DNA of 64,000 nt from the NCBI GenBank assembly GCA_965232255.1, contig OZ246962.1, forward strand, positions 1,674,001 to 1,738,000. Direction: 5' to 3'. This DNA is from Endozoicomonas sp965232255 (lineage in GTDB: Bacteria; Pseudomonadota; Gammaproteobacteria; Pseudomonadales; Endozoicomonadaceae). Positions within the stretch are counted from its first letter, which is position 1; each line of letters opens with the position of its first letter. This document shows positions 29,102 through 38,344 of the stretch, one piece after another. A model generated the notes under the pieces. That model worked only from the letters and a program-made list of their open reading frames with translations. It had not been told where the DNA came from and did no database searches. The translations under genes were made by a program, and so were the position numbers.

Positions 29102-29250
29102 GATCCAACCTCTCAGGGAATAACAATCGGGAGTTTGTGGGAGCTTTAAAGACCGGCAATCATATCCGAGAGAGAGGGGTATTGATAGTCCCGACGCCGA
29201 GGAACTGTAGCTCAGACACAATCGCGCAAAGGCAGTGAACCATGTGCTTT

Positions 29251-30426
29251 TCAGTCGCTTCGCAGGGCTTTATTGGGTGATATAGGGGTTGGCAGTCGAA
29301 ACACGACCAGGTAAGTAGAGACAATAAACGTCAGAATCGCCGCCCCTTCAATCAGTAGGGCGGTTTCCTGGTGTATTTTGCCAACTGTCATGGCGCCGTG
29401 GGCCAGCAGCAAGGAAAACTCACTACTTTGACCAAGCCGCAGGCCCATCTCGCCAGCGTTGTCACTGCGCTCTTTGGCCAGATGCTGCAACAGATATTTA
29501 AACAGAATGGGCTTGGTGATTAAGACGATGGCTGACGTCAGCAAAATGGCCAGCAGTAAATGTCCTTTTAGCACCGGGTCAAACTGCGCCCCCACCGAGA
29601 AGAAAAACAGAATCAGAAAGAACTCCCTTAACGGTTTGAGTCCTTCGGCAATCACCAGCGAGATCGGTGACGTGGCAATGCTGACTCCGGCGATAAAAGC
29701 ACCAATTTCATGGGATAACCCAAAGGCCTCGGCCAGTTGGGCGGCCGTCAAACACCAACCCAGGGAGACCAGGAAAATGTACTCCGAGATAATATCAAAC
29801 CGCCCCATCAACCCGAGCAAGACGTAACGGACAAAACACCAAGCCCCCAGGGCAAAGGCAATGGTTTTCAGGGGCAATAACAGCGCTTCAATGTGTCCGC
29901 TGCCGTTGCTGCTGTACAGAATCAAAATGGTCAGGATGGCCAGGATATCTTCAAACAGCAAAATGCTGATCATCACCTCACCGGTACGCTGATGGTGCAA
30001 CGTAGTGGTCGGGATCAGTTTCAAACTGAGTACGGTACTGGAAAATGCCAGAGACAGACCAGCAATCACTGCTTCGATGTCGGAGAAATCAAACCATATA
30101 ACCAGCAATGCCCAGATCATTACACCGGTGACACTGATGCAAAGAAAAGTGACCAGTGCCGTCTGTTTTAGTTGCTTGAGCAGATTGCGCGGGTGCAGGT
30201 GCAGACCGAGCAGAAACATCAGCAGAATAATGCCCATGGTAGAGACGGCCTCAATATGACCGTCGTTAATCACCACGTTGGCACCGTAGGGGCCGACCAG
30301 CATGCCAAGACAGATATAGGCCAGGATAATAGGCTGTTTTAACCAGACAAACACCGTGCCCAGCAATGACGCACCACCGAAAATAACGGCCATCTCCAAA
30401 ACAAGATGCTCAAACGGACCCTGCAC
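29251..30426 (-). CDS. Monovalent cation:proton antiporter, CPA2 family (Kef-like, no TrkA domain)
   Basis: A 391-residue inner-membrane protein with about 11-12 hydrophobic segments. Features of the Na+/H+ exchanger domain are present: IILAYICLGMLVGPYG, GIILLMFLLGLHLHP, GLSLAFSSTVLSLKLI, ILLFEDILAILTI and GAFIAGVSIATSP. It ends after the last helix, with no cytosolic TrkA-N domain, so it differs from KefB/KefC in regulation. Start GTG with AGGAT eight bases upstream. It likely exchanges K+ or Na+ for H+; which ion is unknown. It appears monocistronic. Confidence 0.88.
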   Translation of the reverse strand: MQGPFEHLVLEMAVIFGGASLLGTVFVWLKQPIILAYICLGMLVGPYGANVVINDGHIEAVSTMGIILLMFLLGLHLHPRNLLKQLKQTALVTFLCISVTGVMIWALLVIWFDFSDIEAVIAGLSLAFSSTVLSLKLIPTTTLHHQRTGEVMISILLFEDILAILTILILYSSNGSGHIEALLLPLKTIAFALGAWCFVRYVLLGLMGRFDIISEYIFLVSLGWCLTAAQLAEAFGLSHEIGAFIAGVSIATSPISLVIAEGLKPLREFFLILFFFSVGAQFDPVLKGHLLLAILLTSAIVLITKPILFKYLLQHLAKERSDNAGEMGLRLGQSSEFSLLLAHGAMTVGKIHQETALLIEGAAILTFIVSTYLVVFRLPTPISPNKALRSD

Positions 30427-30707
30427 GACATTATCCTGATAATGATCTGATGGGAGTGTTCAGAATAGTTGACCAGTGTTTCTTTAATAAAACTCACGCG
30501 TTCCCCGCACCAACGCGATCCTGCCAGCCGTGATCGGCGCAAAGCATCCAATAATGTGCGAACGCGCGAACCCCAGTCTTGCAATAGACGACTATGGACT
30601 AGAGAAGGCCGACTTGTAGAAAACCCCGGCTATTCGTCATTTTCGCGCAGGCATATTCTCAGCACTCAGCAACTGTCTCCCGTAGGGATCGCCATACAAA
30701 GAGATCG

Positions 30708-31688
30708 TCATACAATGTTGCACCGCTCCCAAAGGGATACCCACGAGATCCGGTCACCATGGTAGTTCTCAATGTAGTAACGCTCCCAGTCGCTGTCACA
30801 ATTACCCAGGTACAGCTTTTCGTGGCGCAAGTCTTCATTGGCATCCAGGTGCTGCACGTACAGCTGGCCTATCTTATCGCGAATCAGGTCCACCGGAGCG
30901 TTACCGTCACTATCGCGACCAGCCTCAGCGTCCAGAGGGGTCTTGGCATGTTTCTCGCCGCGGTCGTACTTTTTCTCAAGGTTCTGGAGCATTTGCGACC
31001 TGATGTATTTAAACACCCCAGGATCATCCCGTTGCGCAGCGTAGTGCAGCAGATTTTTGCCATCTTCGGTGGTGTGATGAAGATAAGCCTCGTAGTCAGG
31101 GGACGTACTGAAATGCTGGCAAAGTCGCTCGACTACAGCGATATCGCAATTACTCACTGCCATGCTCAGCACACTGGAACCCGATTGATTAATGGTGTGT
31201 TCAAGTATATTTTCAGCCTCAAGCGCATCAATCAGCAGGTGTGCACCCTCATTCCAACCGTTAAGCAACGCCAGGTGCAGCGGCGAGCTGCCACCTGTTT
31301 CATCCGACACTGAACGGTCAGTGATGACTTTGGTTACTGCGTCCGATTCATCTACACGCTTATCAACGCAATGGTCGTAACGGGCATCACTGAGCGTTTC
31401 CTGTAGCAGCAGTTTATCCTGTGCCAGGCAGGCGACGTGTAGCGGGTTCATGCCCCTGGGCAACTTCAGGTCATCGCGAAGACGGCCATCCGGCCCGGTC
31501 AAGTCCGCGGCACCGGAGCCAGATGCATTGAGCATCCGTTCGAGAGATACCAGATCCCGATGTGTCGAGCCCAGGGCTGGTGGGTCGCGGTGATCAGGTT
31601 TACGTTCTTTCGCTCTGGCACCTAGCGGCGGTAGATCCTGATGCGTGTCGAACCGGTGGCGAGAAGTGGTTGGAGAGACGGTGTTCAT
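30708..31688 (-). CDS. Ankyrin-repeat protein, second (C-terminal CNIV)
   Basis: A 326-residue protein, ATG with GGGA about eight bases upstream. Ankyrin-type units run from about residue 75 to 220: MNPLHVACLAQDKLLLQETL, SSPLHLALLNGWNEGAHLLI, SSVLSMAVSNCDIAVVERLC and KNLLHYAAQRDDPGVFKYI. The N-terminus is basic and disordered. The protein ends ERCNIV, which places a cysteine four residues from the end, as in the other ankyrin protein of this window. No signal peptide. A role in binding host or bacterial proteins is inference. Confidence 0.8.
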   Translation of the reverse strand: MNTVSPTTSRHRFDTHQDLPPLGARAKERKPDHRDPPALGSTHRDLVSLERMLNASGSGAADLTGPDGRLRDDLKLPRGMNPLHVACLAQDKLLLQETLSDARYDHCVDKRVDESDAVTKVITDRSVSDETGGSSPLHLALLNGWNEGAHLLIDALEAENILEHTINQSGSSVLSMAVSNCDIAVVERLCQHFSTSPDYEAYLHHTTEDGKNLLHYAAQRDDPGVFKYIRSQMLQNLEKKYDRGEKHAKTPLDAEAGRDSDGNAPVDLIRDKIGQLYVQHLDANEDLRHEKLYLGNCDSDWERYYIENYHGDRISWVSLWERCNIV

Positions 31689-31842
31689 GACGGAATCCCG
31701 TTGGTCACATGTTGTTGTCTGGGTTTGAGTGTACTTTTGCTGAATGGTTCCTGACTGAATACCACATGAAAAGCCATCTGCGATGAGTGAGAGTGAACGC
31801 TGGGAAGGGATTGTTTTAGCGCTTGGTCGGGAAGTGTGGAAG

Positions 31843-31879
31843 CCACGCCTGGAAGCAATGCCTCCAGGCGTGGTTTTTT
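31843..31879 (+). terminator. Strong rho-independent terminator with no upstream plus-strand gene
   Basis: CCACGCCTGGA and TCCAGGCGTGG form an 11-bp perfect stem around a nine-base loop, followed by TTTTTT. The T run is on the plus strand, yet the neighbours on both sides (ankyrin gene, lnt) are on the minus strand. The minus strand lacks a T run after the hairpin, so it may be a poor terminator for lnt, or it may end an unannotated plus-strand RNA starting somewhere in 31690-31840. Confidence 0.7.
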
Positions 31880-31910
31880 GTTAAGAAGGCATTAAACAGG
31901 CACAAGGAAA

Positions 31911-33455
31911 TCACTTGCGCCCGGGCAATCGCGGCGGCAACAGCACGGCCACCACCATCAGCAGGCTGAGCAGTATTACCGGCCAGGAGCCAAAGCGCAT
32001 AAACGGCGTCTGTCCTGTGCGTACTTCGGCCGTGGCCGATAAAACACCGCTGCTGAAGCGGGGGATAGTGGCTATCACGTCGCCTTTCTGGTTGATCAGG
32101 GCAGTGATCCCGTCATTGGTGGCACGAATCATCTGGCGTCCGGTTTCCAGCGCTCGCATACGGGCCATCTGGAAGTGTTGTACCGGACCGATGGATTGGC
32201 CAAACCAGGTGTCGTTACTGATCGTGATCAGCAAGCCGCTCTTTCTGGCCAGTTCTGCGGCAAAATCTGGGTAGACCACTTCGTAACAGATATAGGGCGC
32301 AATACTGACGTCATTAGTCTGCAACAGGGCTTGTTCGGAATCGCCCCGAGAGAAGTCCGACATGGGCAGGTTGAAAAAATCAATCAATCCCCGCAGCCAC
32401 TGCATGGGCAGGTACTCGCCAAAAGGCACCAGCTTCTGTTTATCGTAGCGACCTTTGCCTTCCCCGATGGCAAGTATGCTGTTGTGGTAGAGAACATTAC
32501 CATTGTCGTATTCATCCACCGGCATGCCCAGAATCAGGGTACTGTTGTGCTGACTGGCCAGGCCTTCCAGGTGTTTTAGCAGTTCCGGCACCTGGGTATA
32601 CAACAATGGAATGGCATTTTCCGGCCAGATAATCAGTTGTTGTTGCCAGTGACCTGCGCTCAGGCCAAGGTAAGTGTTGATGGTGGAGATAAAAAAGTCC
32701 GGGTCCCACTTCAGTTCCTGGGGAATGTCGCCCTGTACGGCACTAAACGACAACTCACCACTTTTCTGCGTCCACTCAATGGCATTAAGTGGCCAGGTGA
32801 GCCCCCAGCATGTCAGGCTTATGGCCAGGGCGATAATATTGCCCGTGCGCGTGGTTTTCTGCCTGGGAGGAATCACCAGGGCAAACAGCAGGCAAGTGGT
32901 GGTGACCATCAGCAAGCTGAGGCCATAGACGCCGGTCAGCGGAGCCAGTGCGGCAAACGGTGTGTCGATCAGGGCGTAGCCAAACAGTAGCCAGGGGAAG
33001 CCAGTCAGCAGCCAACTGCGAGCCCACTCGAACAGCACCCACAATCCGGAAAAAAGGAGCGCCTGTTGCCATGGCAACCAGCGCCGCTGTGCATAGCGTT
33101 GGTTCAACCAGCTGTAGAGCAGGAATACCGGCAAGATCATCAGTGCGGCAATAAACAGCACAAACAACCCGGTCAGCAGGGCCGCCAGTGGCGGTGCAGC
33201 ACCACCGAACTCATGAATACTGACGTATACCCACGAGGTACCGGCACCAAACATGCCCACCCCAAAGAGGAAGCCGCAGCAGGCGGCCACCTTGACCGAC
33301 AGCGTTCGGGTCAGCAGGAAAATGACGCCGATGGCCAGCATGGGCGCTGGCCAGATATCGAACGGACTAAACCCCAGCGGCACCAGCGCGCCGGCGCCCA
33401 GAGATAACAGGTAACGGACAGCTCCCAATAGTGGACGGGTGGAAGAATGAGCCAT
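31911..33455 (-). CDS. lnt: Apolipoprotein N-acyltransferase
   Basis: A 514-residue inner-membrane enzyme that adds the third acyl chain to lipoproteins before Lol-dependent export. About six N-terminal membrane helices precede a periplasmic nitrilase domain with the expected catalytic residues: Glu in WPENAIP, Lys in QKLVPFGEYLP, and Cys in PYICYEVVYPD. A final hydrophobic helix lies near the C-terminus. Its ATG overlaps the corC stop (ATGA), so it is translationally coupled as last gene of the ybeZ-ybeY-corC-lnt operon. Confidence 0.97.
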   Translation of the reverse strand: MAHSSTRPLLGAVRYLLSLGAGALVPLGFSPFDIWPAPMLAIGVIFLLTRTLSVKVAACCGFLFGVGMFGAGTSWVYVSIHEFGGAAPPLAALLTGLFVLFIAALMILPVFLLYSWLNQRYAQRRWLPWQQALLFSGLWVLFEWARSWLLTGFPWLLFGYALIDTPFAALAPLTGVYGLSLLMVTTTCLLFALVIPPRQKTTRTGNIIALAISLTCWGLTWPLNAIEWTQKSGELSFSAVQGDIPQELKWDPDFFISTINTYLGLSAGHWQQQLIIWPENAIPLLYTQVPELLKHLEGLASQHNSTLILGMPVDEYDNGNVLYHNSILAIGEGKGRYDKQKLVPFGEYLPMQWLRGLIDFFNLPMSDFSRGDSEQALLQTNDVSIAPYICYEVVYPDFAAELARKSGLLITISNDTWFGQSIGPVQHFQMARMRALETGRQMIRATNDGITALINQKGDVIATIPRFSSGVLSATAEVRTGQTPFMRFGSWPVILLSLLMVVAVLLPPRLPGRK

Positions 33456-34297
33456 CAGTTGGGCGTTACTCGCAGCAGACGAATTCGACGACCGTCGGCA
33501 TTGAGCACGTCAAAACGCAGGCCAGAAATTTCCACCGACTCGTTACGCGTTGGCATATGGCCAAATTCCTGCATAACGATGCCGCCGATGGTATCAAACT
33601 CGTCGTCCGGGAAGCGGGTATCGAACTGTTCGTTGAAGTCCTCGATGGGCGTCAGCGCCTTGACGATAAACGAGTGTTCAAAGTCATCCGCCGGCTTGAT
33701 AAAGGTATCTTCATCCACATCGGTTTCATCTTCGATATCGCCGACAATCTGTTCCAGCACGTCTTCAATGGTTACCAGTCCTGCCACACCGCCAAACTCA
33801 TCAATGACAATGGCCATGTGGTTACGGTTGGTACGAAATTCCCTGAGCAGTACGTTCAGCCGCTTGCTCTCGGGAATAAACGTCGCTGGACGTAAATGAT
33901 TCTTGATGTTGAATTTGCCACCGGTATTAAGAATCAGTGGCAGCAGGTCTTTGGCCAGTAAAATACCAATGACTTCGTCTTTGGTGTCGCCAATAACGGG
34001 AAAGCGAGAGTGGGCGGATTCAATTACATGGGGCAGGAACTTGCCGGGGCTCTCGTCCTCGTCAATGCAGACCATCTGGGAGCGGGGAATCATAATCTCG
34101 CGAACCTGCATGTCCGCAACCTGCACGGCACCTTCGATAATGCTCAATGCTTCATCATCAAGCATTCCCCGACTGCCGGCATCGCGCAGCATGGCCATCA
34201 GCGAATGGCGGTCTTTGGGGTCCTGGTGGAACATGCTGGTCAGTTTATCCATCCATGATGGTGACGGGTGGTCTTCCGTCGAATGCTCGTCGCTCAT
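33455..34297 (-). CDS. corC: CorC/YbeX-family CBS-domain protein
   Basis: A 280-residue cytosolic protein with a CBS pair (EIMIPRSQMVCIDEDESPGKF..., IDEFGGVAGLVTIEDVLEQIVG) and a C-terminal transporter-associated domain (GIVMQEFGHMPTRNESVEISGL). The family is linked to Mg2+/Co2+ efflux and, in E. coli YbeX, to ribosome and translation homeostasis. It has no membrane domain. The position between ybeY and lnt is the standard gammaproteobacterial order. Confidence 0.95.
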   Translation of the reverse strand: MSDEHSTEDHPSPSWMDKLTSMFHQDPKDRHSLMAMLRDAGSRGMLDDEALSIIEGAVQVADMQVREIMIPRSQMVCIDEDESPGKFLPHVIESAHSRFPVIGDTKDEVIGILLAKDLLPLILNTGGKFNIKNHLRPATFIPESKRLNVLLREFRTNRNHMAIVIDEFGGVAGLVTIEDVLEQIVGDIEDETDVDEDTFIKPADDFEHSFIVKALTPIEDFNEQFDTRFPDDEFDTIGGIVMQEFGHMPTRNESVEISGLRFDVLNADGRRIRLLRVTPN

Positions 34298-34359
34298 TGC
34301 CCTCTGTCTTCACAGCTGTGCCCACGGATGGGCGGTTTAGAGAATAACCCGGGGCTGCT

Positions 34360-34821
34360 TCACTCTCGATCCTGGTAGGGATCAGGATAGCCAATCCGGG
34401 CAAGGATGTTCGTTTCCAGGGACTCCATCTCTTCGGCTTGGTCATCAGCGATATGGTCAAAGCCGAGTAGATGGAGTGTGCCATGAACCATCATATGTGC
34501 CCAGTGTGAATTAAGGCTTTTTTTCTGCTCCAGAGCCTCTCGTGCCACCACCGGTGCACAGATGACCAGGTCACCCAACAGTGGCAATTCCAGCTCAGCA
34601 GGCAGGTCAGAGGGAAACGACAGCACATTGGTGGGCCCACTCTTGTTGCGCCACTGTTGGTTCAGCTGGGCGCCCTCGGTTTCATCGACGATTAACAGGC
34701 TGATTTCTGCCTCCTGGCGATACTGATCAACGGCAGCTGTCGCCCACTTCGTCAGTTCCTCAAGCGTTGGCAACTGGTTGCTTTTGCTGTTGTTGATCAG
34801 ATCTACATGAACGTTGGCCAT
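34360..34821 (-). CDS. ybeY: Endoribonuclease YbeY
   Basis: A 153-residue single-strand-specific metallo-RNase acting in 16S rRNA 3' maturation and ribosome quality control. The zinc motif HGTLHLLGFDH is intact, preceded by TNVLSFPSDLP. The start overlaps the phoH-like gene stop (TAATG). Full length for the family. Cytoplasmic. Confidence 0.96.
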   Translation of the reverse strand: MANVHVDLINNSKSNQLPTLEELTKWATAAVDQYRQEAEISLLIVDETEGAQLNQQWRNKSGPTNVLSFPSDLPAELELPLLGDLVICAPVVAREALEQKKSLNSHWAHMMVHGTLHLLGFDHIADDQAEEMESLETNILARIGYPDPYQDRE

Positions 34822-35858
34822 TACGATGTGCCTTTGCCTGCGGACTGAGTGAGCTGGTCGTAGCGGTCATAGGCCTGGACAATGCGCTGTACCAGTGGAT
34901 GGCGCACCACATCCTTGGCGGTAAACCAGGTAAAACCGATGCCTTCCACGCCCTTGAGCACGTCGATGGCACTGGCCAGCCCGGAGCGGATGCCTCTGGG
35001 CAGGTCAACCTGAGTGATATCACCGGTAATGACGGCAGTGGAGCCAAAGCCAATGCGGGTCAGGAACATCTTCATCTGCTCCTGGGTGGTATTCTGGGCT
35101 TCATCGAGAATAATGAATGAGTTATTGAGCGTACGGCCGCGCATATACGCCAGCGGAGCCACTTCTATAACGTTTTTCTCAATCAGCCGGTCCACCCGCT
35201 CAAAGCCCATCATTTCGTACAGTGCATCGTATAAAGGGCGTAGGTACGGATCGATTTTTTGCGCCAGGTCACCCGGCAGAAAGCCCAATTTCTCTCCGGC
35301 TTCTACCGCCGGCCGTACCAGCAATATGCGCCGAATTTGTTCTTCTTCCAGTGCCTGCACCGCCGCAGCAACGGCCAGGTAGGTCTTGCCGGTACCGGCC
35401 GGCCCGATGCCAAAGTTGATATCGTGCTGCAAAATGGACTTTACGTAGCTTTGCTGGTTGCGCCCCCTGGGCGTGATCAAACCCTTGCGGGTACGCAGGC
35501 TAATCACTTTGTCGTCTGTTTCCTCCTGCATCCACTCAACGGCGGACTCTTGCAAAAACAGGTGCACCGTGTTGGGGCTGAGTGGTTCATCTTTACCGGT
35601 TTCCCGAAACAGCCGTTTCAGTACCTCGCTGGCCACCTCTGCCCGACCGTTTTCGCCGCTGACGGCAAACGCGTTGCCCCGGTGGCGAATGGTAACGCCA
35701 AGGCGTTCTTCGATCTGTTTCAGATGCTGGTTAAATTGCCCACACAGCTCGGCGAACCTAAGTGGCTCTTCGGGCTCAAGAATAAAACGACAGATGTGCT
35801 GGTGGGAGGGGTCAGATGCGGTGCCGGGAAATGGCTGTCCTTGTGTGCTGGTATTCAA
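34821..35858 (-). CDS. ybeZ: PhoH-like ATPase YbeZ
   Basis: A 345-residue PhoH-family ATPase, functionally paired with YbeY in RNA and ribosome metabolism. An N-terminal KH-like region precedes Walker A GPAGTGKTYLA, VRPAVEAGEKLGFLPG, and Walker B FIILDEAQNTT. The start appears to be a TTG (MNTSTQGQPF) with a weak ribosome site. It overlaps ybeY by four bases. First gene of the ybeZ-ybeY-corC-lnt run, 124 bp downstream of miaB. Confidence 0.95.
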   Translation of the reverse strand: MNTSTQGQPFPGTASDPSHQHICRFILEPEEPLRFAELCGQFNQHLKQIEERLGVTIRHRGNAFAVSGENGRAEVASEVLKRLFRETGKDEPLSPNTVHLFLQESAVEWMQEETDDKVISLRTRKGLITPRGRNQQSYVKSILQHDINFGIGPAGTGKTYLAVAAAVQALEEEQIRRILLVRPAVEAGEKLGFLPGDLAQKIDPYLRPLYDALYEMMGFERVDRLIEKNVIEVAPLAYMRGRTLNNSFIILDEAQNTTQEQMKMFLTRIGFGSTAVITGDITQVDLPRGIRSGLASAIDVLKGVEGIGFTWFTAKDVVRHPLVQRIVQAYDRYDQLTQSAGKGTS

Positions 35859-35981
35859 AGTCAGTTATGTGCCTTTACTGCAAGTTCGTTGAAATGGAAT
35901 AGTACGCCGGACAATAAACGAAAACCAATAAGGCTATTGTCCGGGATCAATCCGCTGCTTTTTTACCGCATTAACTTAAAC

Positions 35982-37331
35982 TTACGCCACATCATCGAGT
36001 TCAGAGCCTTTGAGCGTGCCGCGCAAGGAGTGGGGCAGAGCCTCAACAATCTCAACGTCGGCAAAATGGCCGATCAGGCGCGGATCAGTACAGTGGAAGT
36101 TCACCACCCGGTTACACTCGGTGCGCCCGGATAACTGCCCCGGGTCTTTGCGGGAGTAACCAGTCACCAGAATTTTCTGGGTGCTACCCACCAGACGACG
36201 GCTGATCTGCAATACCTGTTGGTTGAGGCGCTCTTGCAGCAATTGCAGGCGCTGCTTTTTCACCGCTTCAGGTACATCATCTGCCATATCCGCTGCCGGA
36301 GTACCGGGGCGTTTACTGAAGATAAAACTGAATGATGCGTCAAAACCCACTTCGGCGATCAGGTTCATGGTATCGATAAAGTCCTGATCGCTTTCCCCGG
36401 GGAAGCCAACAATAAAGTCGGAAGAGAGCTTTAAATCGGGACGAATTGCCAACAGTTGGCGGATTTTTTTCAGGTAATCTTCCGCCGTGTGCTCGCGCTT
36501 CATCATTTGCAGCACCCGATTGGAGCCACTTTGTACTGGCAAATGCAGATGGCTGACCAGCTCGGGCACCTCGGCGTAGACATTGACGAGACTATCGGAA
36601 AACTCCAGCGGATGCGAGGTGGTGAAGCGGATGCGGTCAATGCCATCAATTGCCGCCACCACGGTGATCAGCTCGGCCAGGTCACAGACTGTGCCATCGT
36701 GTTTGGCACCGCGATAGGCGTTGACGTTCTGCCCCAGCAGGTTTACCTCGCGCACGCCTTTTTCTGCCAGACCGTAACACTCAGCGATGACGTCATCCAT
36801 CGGCCGACTGATCTCGGCACCGCGGGTATACGGCACGATGCAGTAGGTGCAGTACTTGTCACACCCCTCCATGATGGAGACGAACGCAGTAGGGCCATCG
36901 ACGCTGGGCTCGGGCAGACGGTCAAACTTCTCGATTTCCGGGAAGGTTACGTCCACCACCGGAATATGGTTGGCTTTGCTGGCGTCGATCATCTCCGGCA
37001 GGCGGTGCAAAGTCTGAGGACCGAATACCACATCCACCTGGGGGGCACGCCGGCGAATCTCTTCACCTTCCTGGCTGGCCACGCAGCCGCCCACGCCGAT
37101 GATCAGGTCCGGATTCTTCTCCTTCAGCTTGCGCCAGCGACCGAGCTGATGGAACAGCTTTTCCTGGGCCTTTTCCCGCACAGAGCAGGTATTGACCAGC
37201 AGCACATCGGCCTCTTCGGGATTGTCAGTCAACTCCAGGGTATGCGTCTCGCCGAGCAGGTCCGCCATGCGCGCGGAGTCGTACTCGTTCATCTGGCAAC
37301 CGTGGGTCTTGATATACAGTTTTTTGCTCAT
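35982..37331 (-). CDS. miaB: tRNA-2-methylthio-N6-dimethylallyladenosine synthase
   Basis: A 449-residue radical-SAM methylthiotransferase that adds a methylthio group to i6A37 of tRNAs reading codons starting with U. N-terminal UPF0004 domain (KLYIKTHGCQMNEYDS with cluster cysteines, VNTCSVREKA), radical-SAM motif GCDKYCTYCIVPYTRG, and C-terminal TRAM domain are all present. The ATG at 37331 matches the family start; the frame runs 12 codons further upstream. Next to ybeZ as in other gammaproteobacteria. Confidence 0.97.
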   Translation of the reverse strand: MSKKLYIKTHGCQMNEYDSARMADLLGETHTLELTDNPEEADVLLVNTCSVREKAQEKLFHQLGRWRKLKEKNPDLIIGVGGCVASQEGEEIRRRAPQVDVVFGPQTLHRLPEMIDASKANHIPVVDVTFPEIEKFDRLPEPSVDGPTAFVSIMEGCDKYCTYCIVPYTRGAEISRPMDDVIAECYGLAEKGVREVNLLGQNVNAYRGAKHDGTVCDLAELITVVAAIDGIDRIRFTTSHPLEFSDSLVNVYAEVPELVSHLHLPVQSGSNRVLQMMKREHTAEDYLKKIRQLLAIRPDLKLSSDFIVGFPGESDQDFIDTMNLIAEVGFDASFSFIFSKRPGTPAADMADDVPEAVKKQRLQLLQERLNQQVLQISRRLVGSTQKILVTGYSRKDPGQLSGRTECNRVVNFHCTDPRLIGHFADVEIVEALPHSLRGTLKGSELDDVA

Positions 37332-37480
37332 TTCACACTTTACTGGCTTGTACCTGAGAAGGCTCAAACCTGCATCGAGGCCAAGCCGGTTGAGAAAATA
37401 ACACGAAGAAACCGGCCATTATAGTCACCTCGGGGCATGGTTGGTAGTCACTGGCAAGGTTGTCAGAACAGGAGGAACTG

Positions 37481-37747
37481 TCACCACAGGTTGCTTGACC
37501 ATCGTACTTGTTCTCTTTGGGTAAAAGCGCCCAACAGGGAACTTTTGCGCGATAACCAAGCCTGTTCCCTGGGCAATGAACGATAAAACAGCAAACCGGT
37601 CAGGTGACTAACGAGAATTCCCCAGCGAACTGAGCCGGGGGAGAATGTCAAACTGGCGTTGCCACGTCGGTTCTGCAAGCTGCTACTGGCTGCGCCGCTT
37701 GCTCCACCCAATGAGCTTGCTGCGCCCGCTGGGATAATTGGGCGCAT
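37481..37747 (-). CDS. Small hypothetical protein
   Basis: An 88-codon frame with AGGA five bases before the ATG. The N-terminus is Ala/Ser/Gly-rich and the middle basic with one weak hydrophobic patch (WGILVSHLTGLLFY). It follows the HicB-like pair on the same strand with a 45-bp gap. No family recognised; it may be a non-coding frame that happens to carry a ribosome-site-like sequence. Confidence 0.3.
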   Translation of the reverse strand: MRPIIPAGAASSLGGASGAASSSLQNRRGNASLTFSPGSVRWGILVSHLTGLLFYRSLPREQAWLSRKSSLLGAFTQREQVRWSSNLW

Positions 37748-37792
37748 TGTGTTCCTGCTTTTGTTTGTGGAACGGTTTGTGGCACATCTCCA

Positions 37793-38011
37793 CTAGCAAG
37801 TGGGCTTGTTGGGTTCTCTTTTGAGTTTCTGGCACAGGTACAAGTAGTCTTCTACTGCCTCACGGAAGGCTTCTTCCATCGCCTCCTCACAATCACCCTG
37901 GAACCCGATGCGATCCTGTACGCCTACAACACGGCCAACAAGACACCCATCCTCCGCGCTGTACTGCACCTCTGCGGAGTATCCTTTGTATTTGTATTGC
38001 AAGTTTTCCAA
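37793..38011 (-). CDS. HicB-like protein, N-terminal fold only (B)
   Basis: A 72-residue protein matching the N-terminal domain of HicB antitoxins: YKGYSAEVQYSAEDGCLVGRV, GVQDRIGFQGDCEEAMEEAF and REAVEDYLYLCQKLKREPNK. HicB normally continues into a ribbon-helix-helix or helix-turn-helix DNA-binding domain, which is absent here. The start seems to be TTG with GAGGTGAG upstream, four bases after the preceding HicB-like gene. No HicA-type toxin frame was found on either side. It may be a stray antitoxin or part of a degenerate toxin-antitoxin locus. Confidence 0.65.
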   Translation of the reverse strand: MENLQYKYKGYSAEVQYSAEDGCLVGRVVGVQDRIGFQGDCEEAMEEAFREAVEDYLYLCQKLKREPNKPTC

Positions 38012-38015
38012 TTTG

Positions 38016-38213
38016 TTATCTCACCTCAAGTGTTTTGTGTGTTCCTGCAATGCCTTCTTCCTGACACGTACCCAGGAACAGTTGCAGAGATGTCTCTGCT
38101 TCGCGATACAGGCTTTTAATCTCGGCGACATAAAAAGCAGCAGGTCCGTTCAAGCCAACAAACTCTCCACGAAACAGCTTTATATTGAGTCGGAAGATTC
38201 TTACCTTGGACAT
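38016..38213 (-). CDS. HicB-like protein, N-terminal fold only (A)
   Basis: A 65-residue protein with the same beginning-of-HicB pattern as its neighbour, more diverged: KLFRGEFVGLNGPAAFYV, then AEIKSLYREAETSLQLFLG and a Cys/Glu/Gly turn (TCQEEGI). The spacing of the G-x-F-x-G-L-x-G and helix blocks fits HicB. It lacks a DNA-binding domain. Its ATG has only a weak ribosome site. Four bases separate its stop from the start of gene B, so they form a two-gene unit. Confidence 0.5.
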   Translation of the reverse strand: MSKVRIFRLNIKLFRGEFVGLNGPAAFYVAEIKSLYREAETSLQLFLGTCQEEGIAGTHKTLEVR

Positions 38214-38344
38214 GGACTCTGCCTACCTTTGTTGTGATGCTCCCCTTTGGTGTGAGGAACCTCGATATCAGAGCTGGGTTTCCTGCTTGTCCACCTCCTG
38301 AGAAGACACTAGCGAGCTATCCCAGGAGGGAGAAAGCATCTGTT

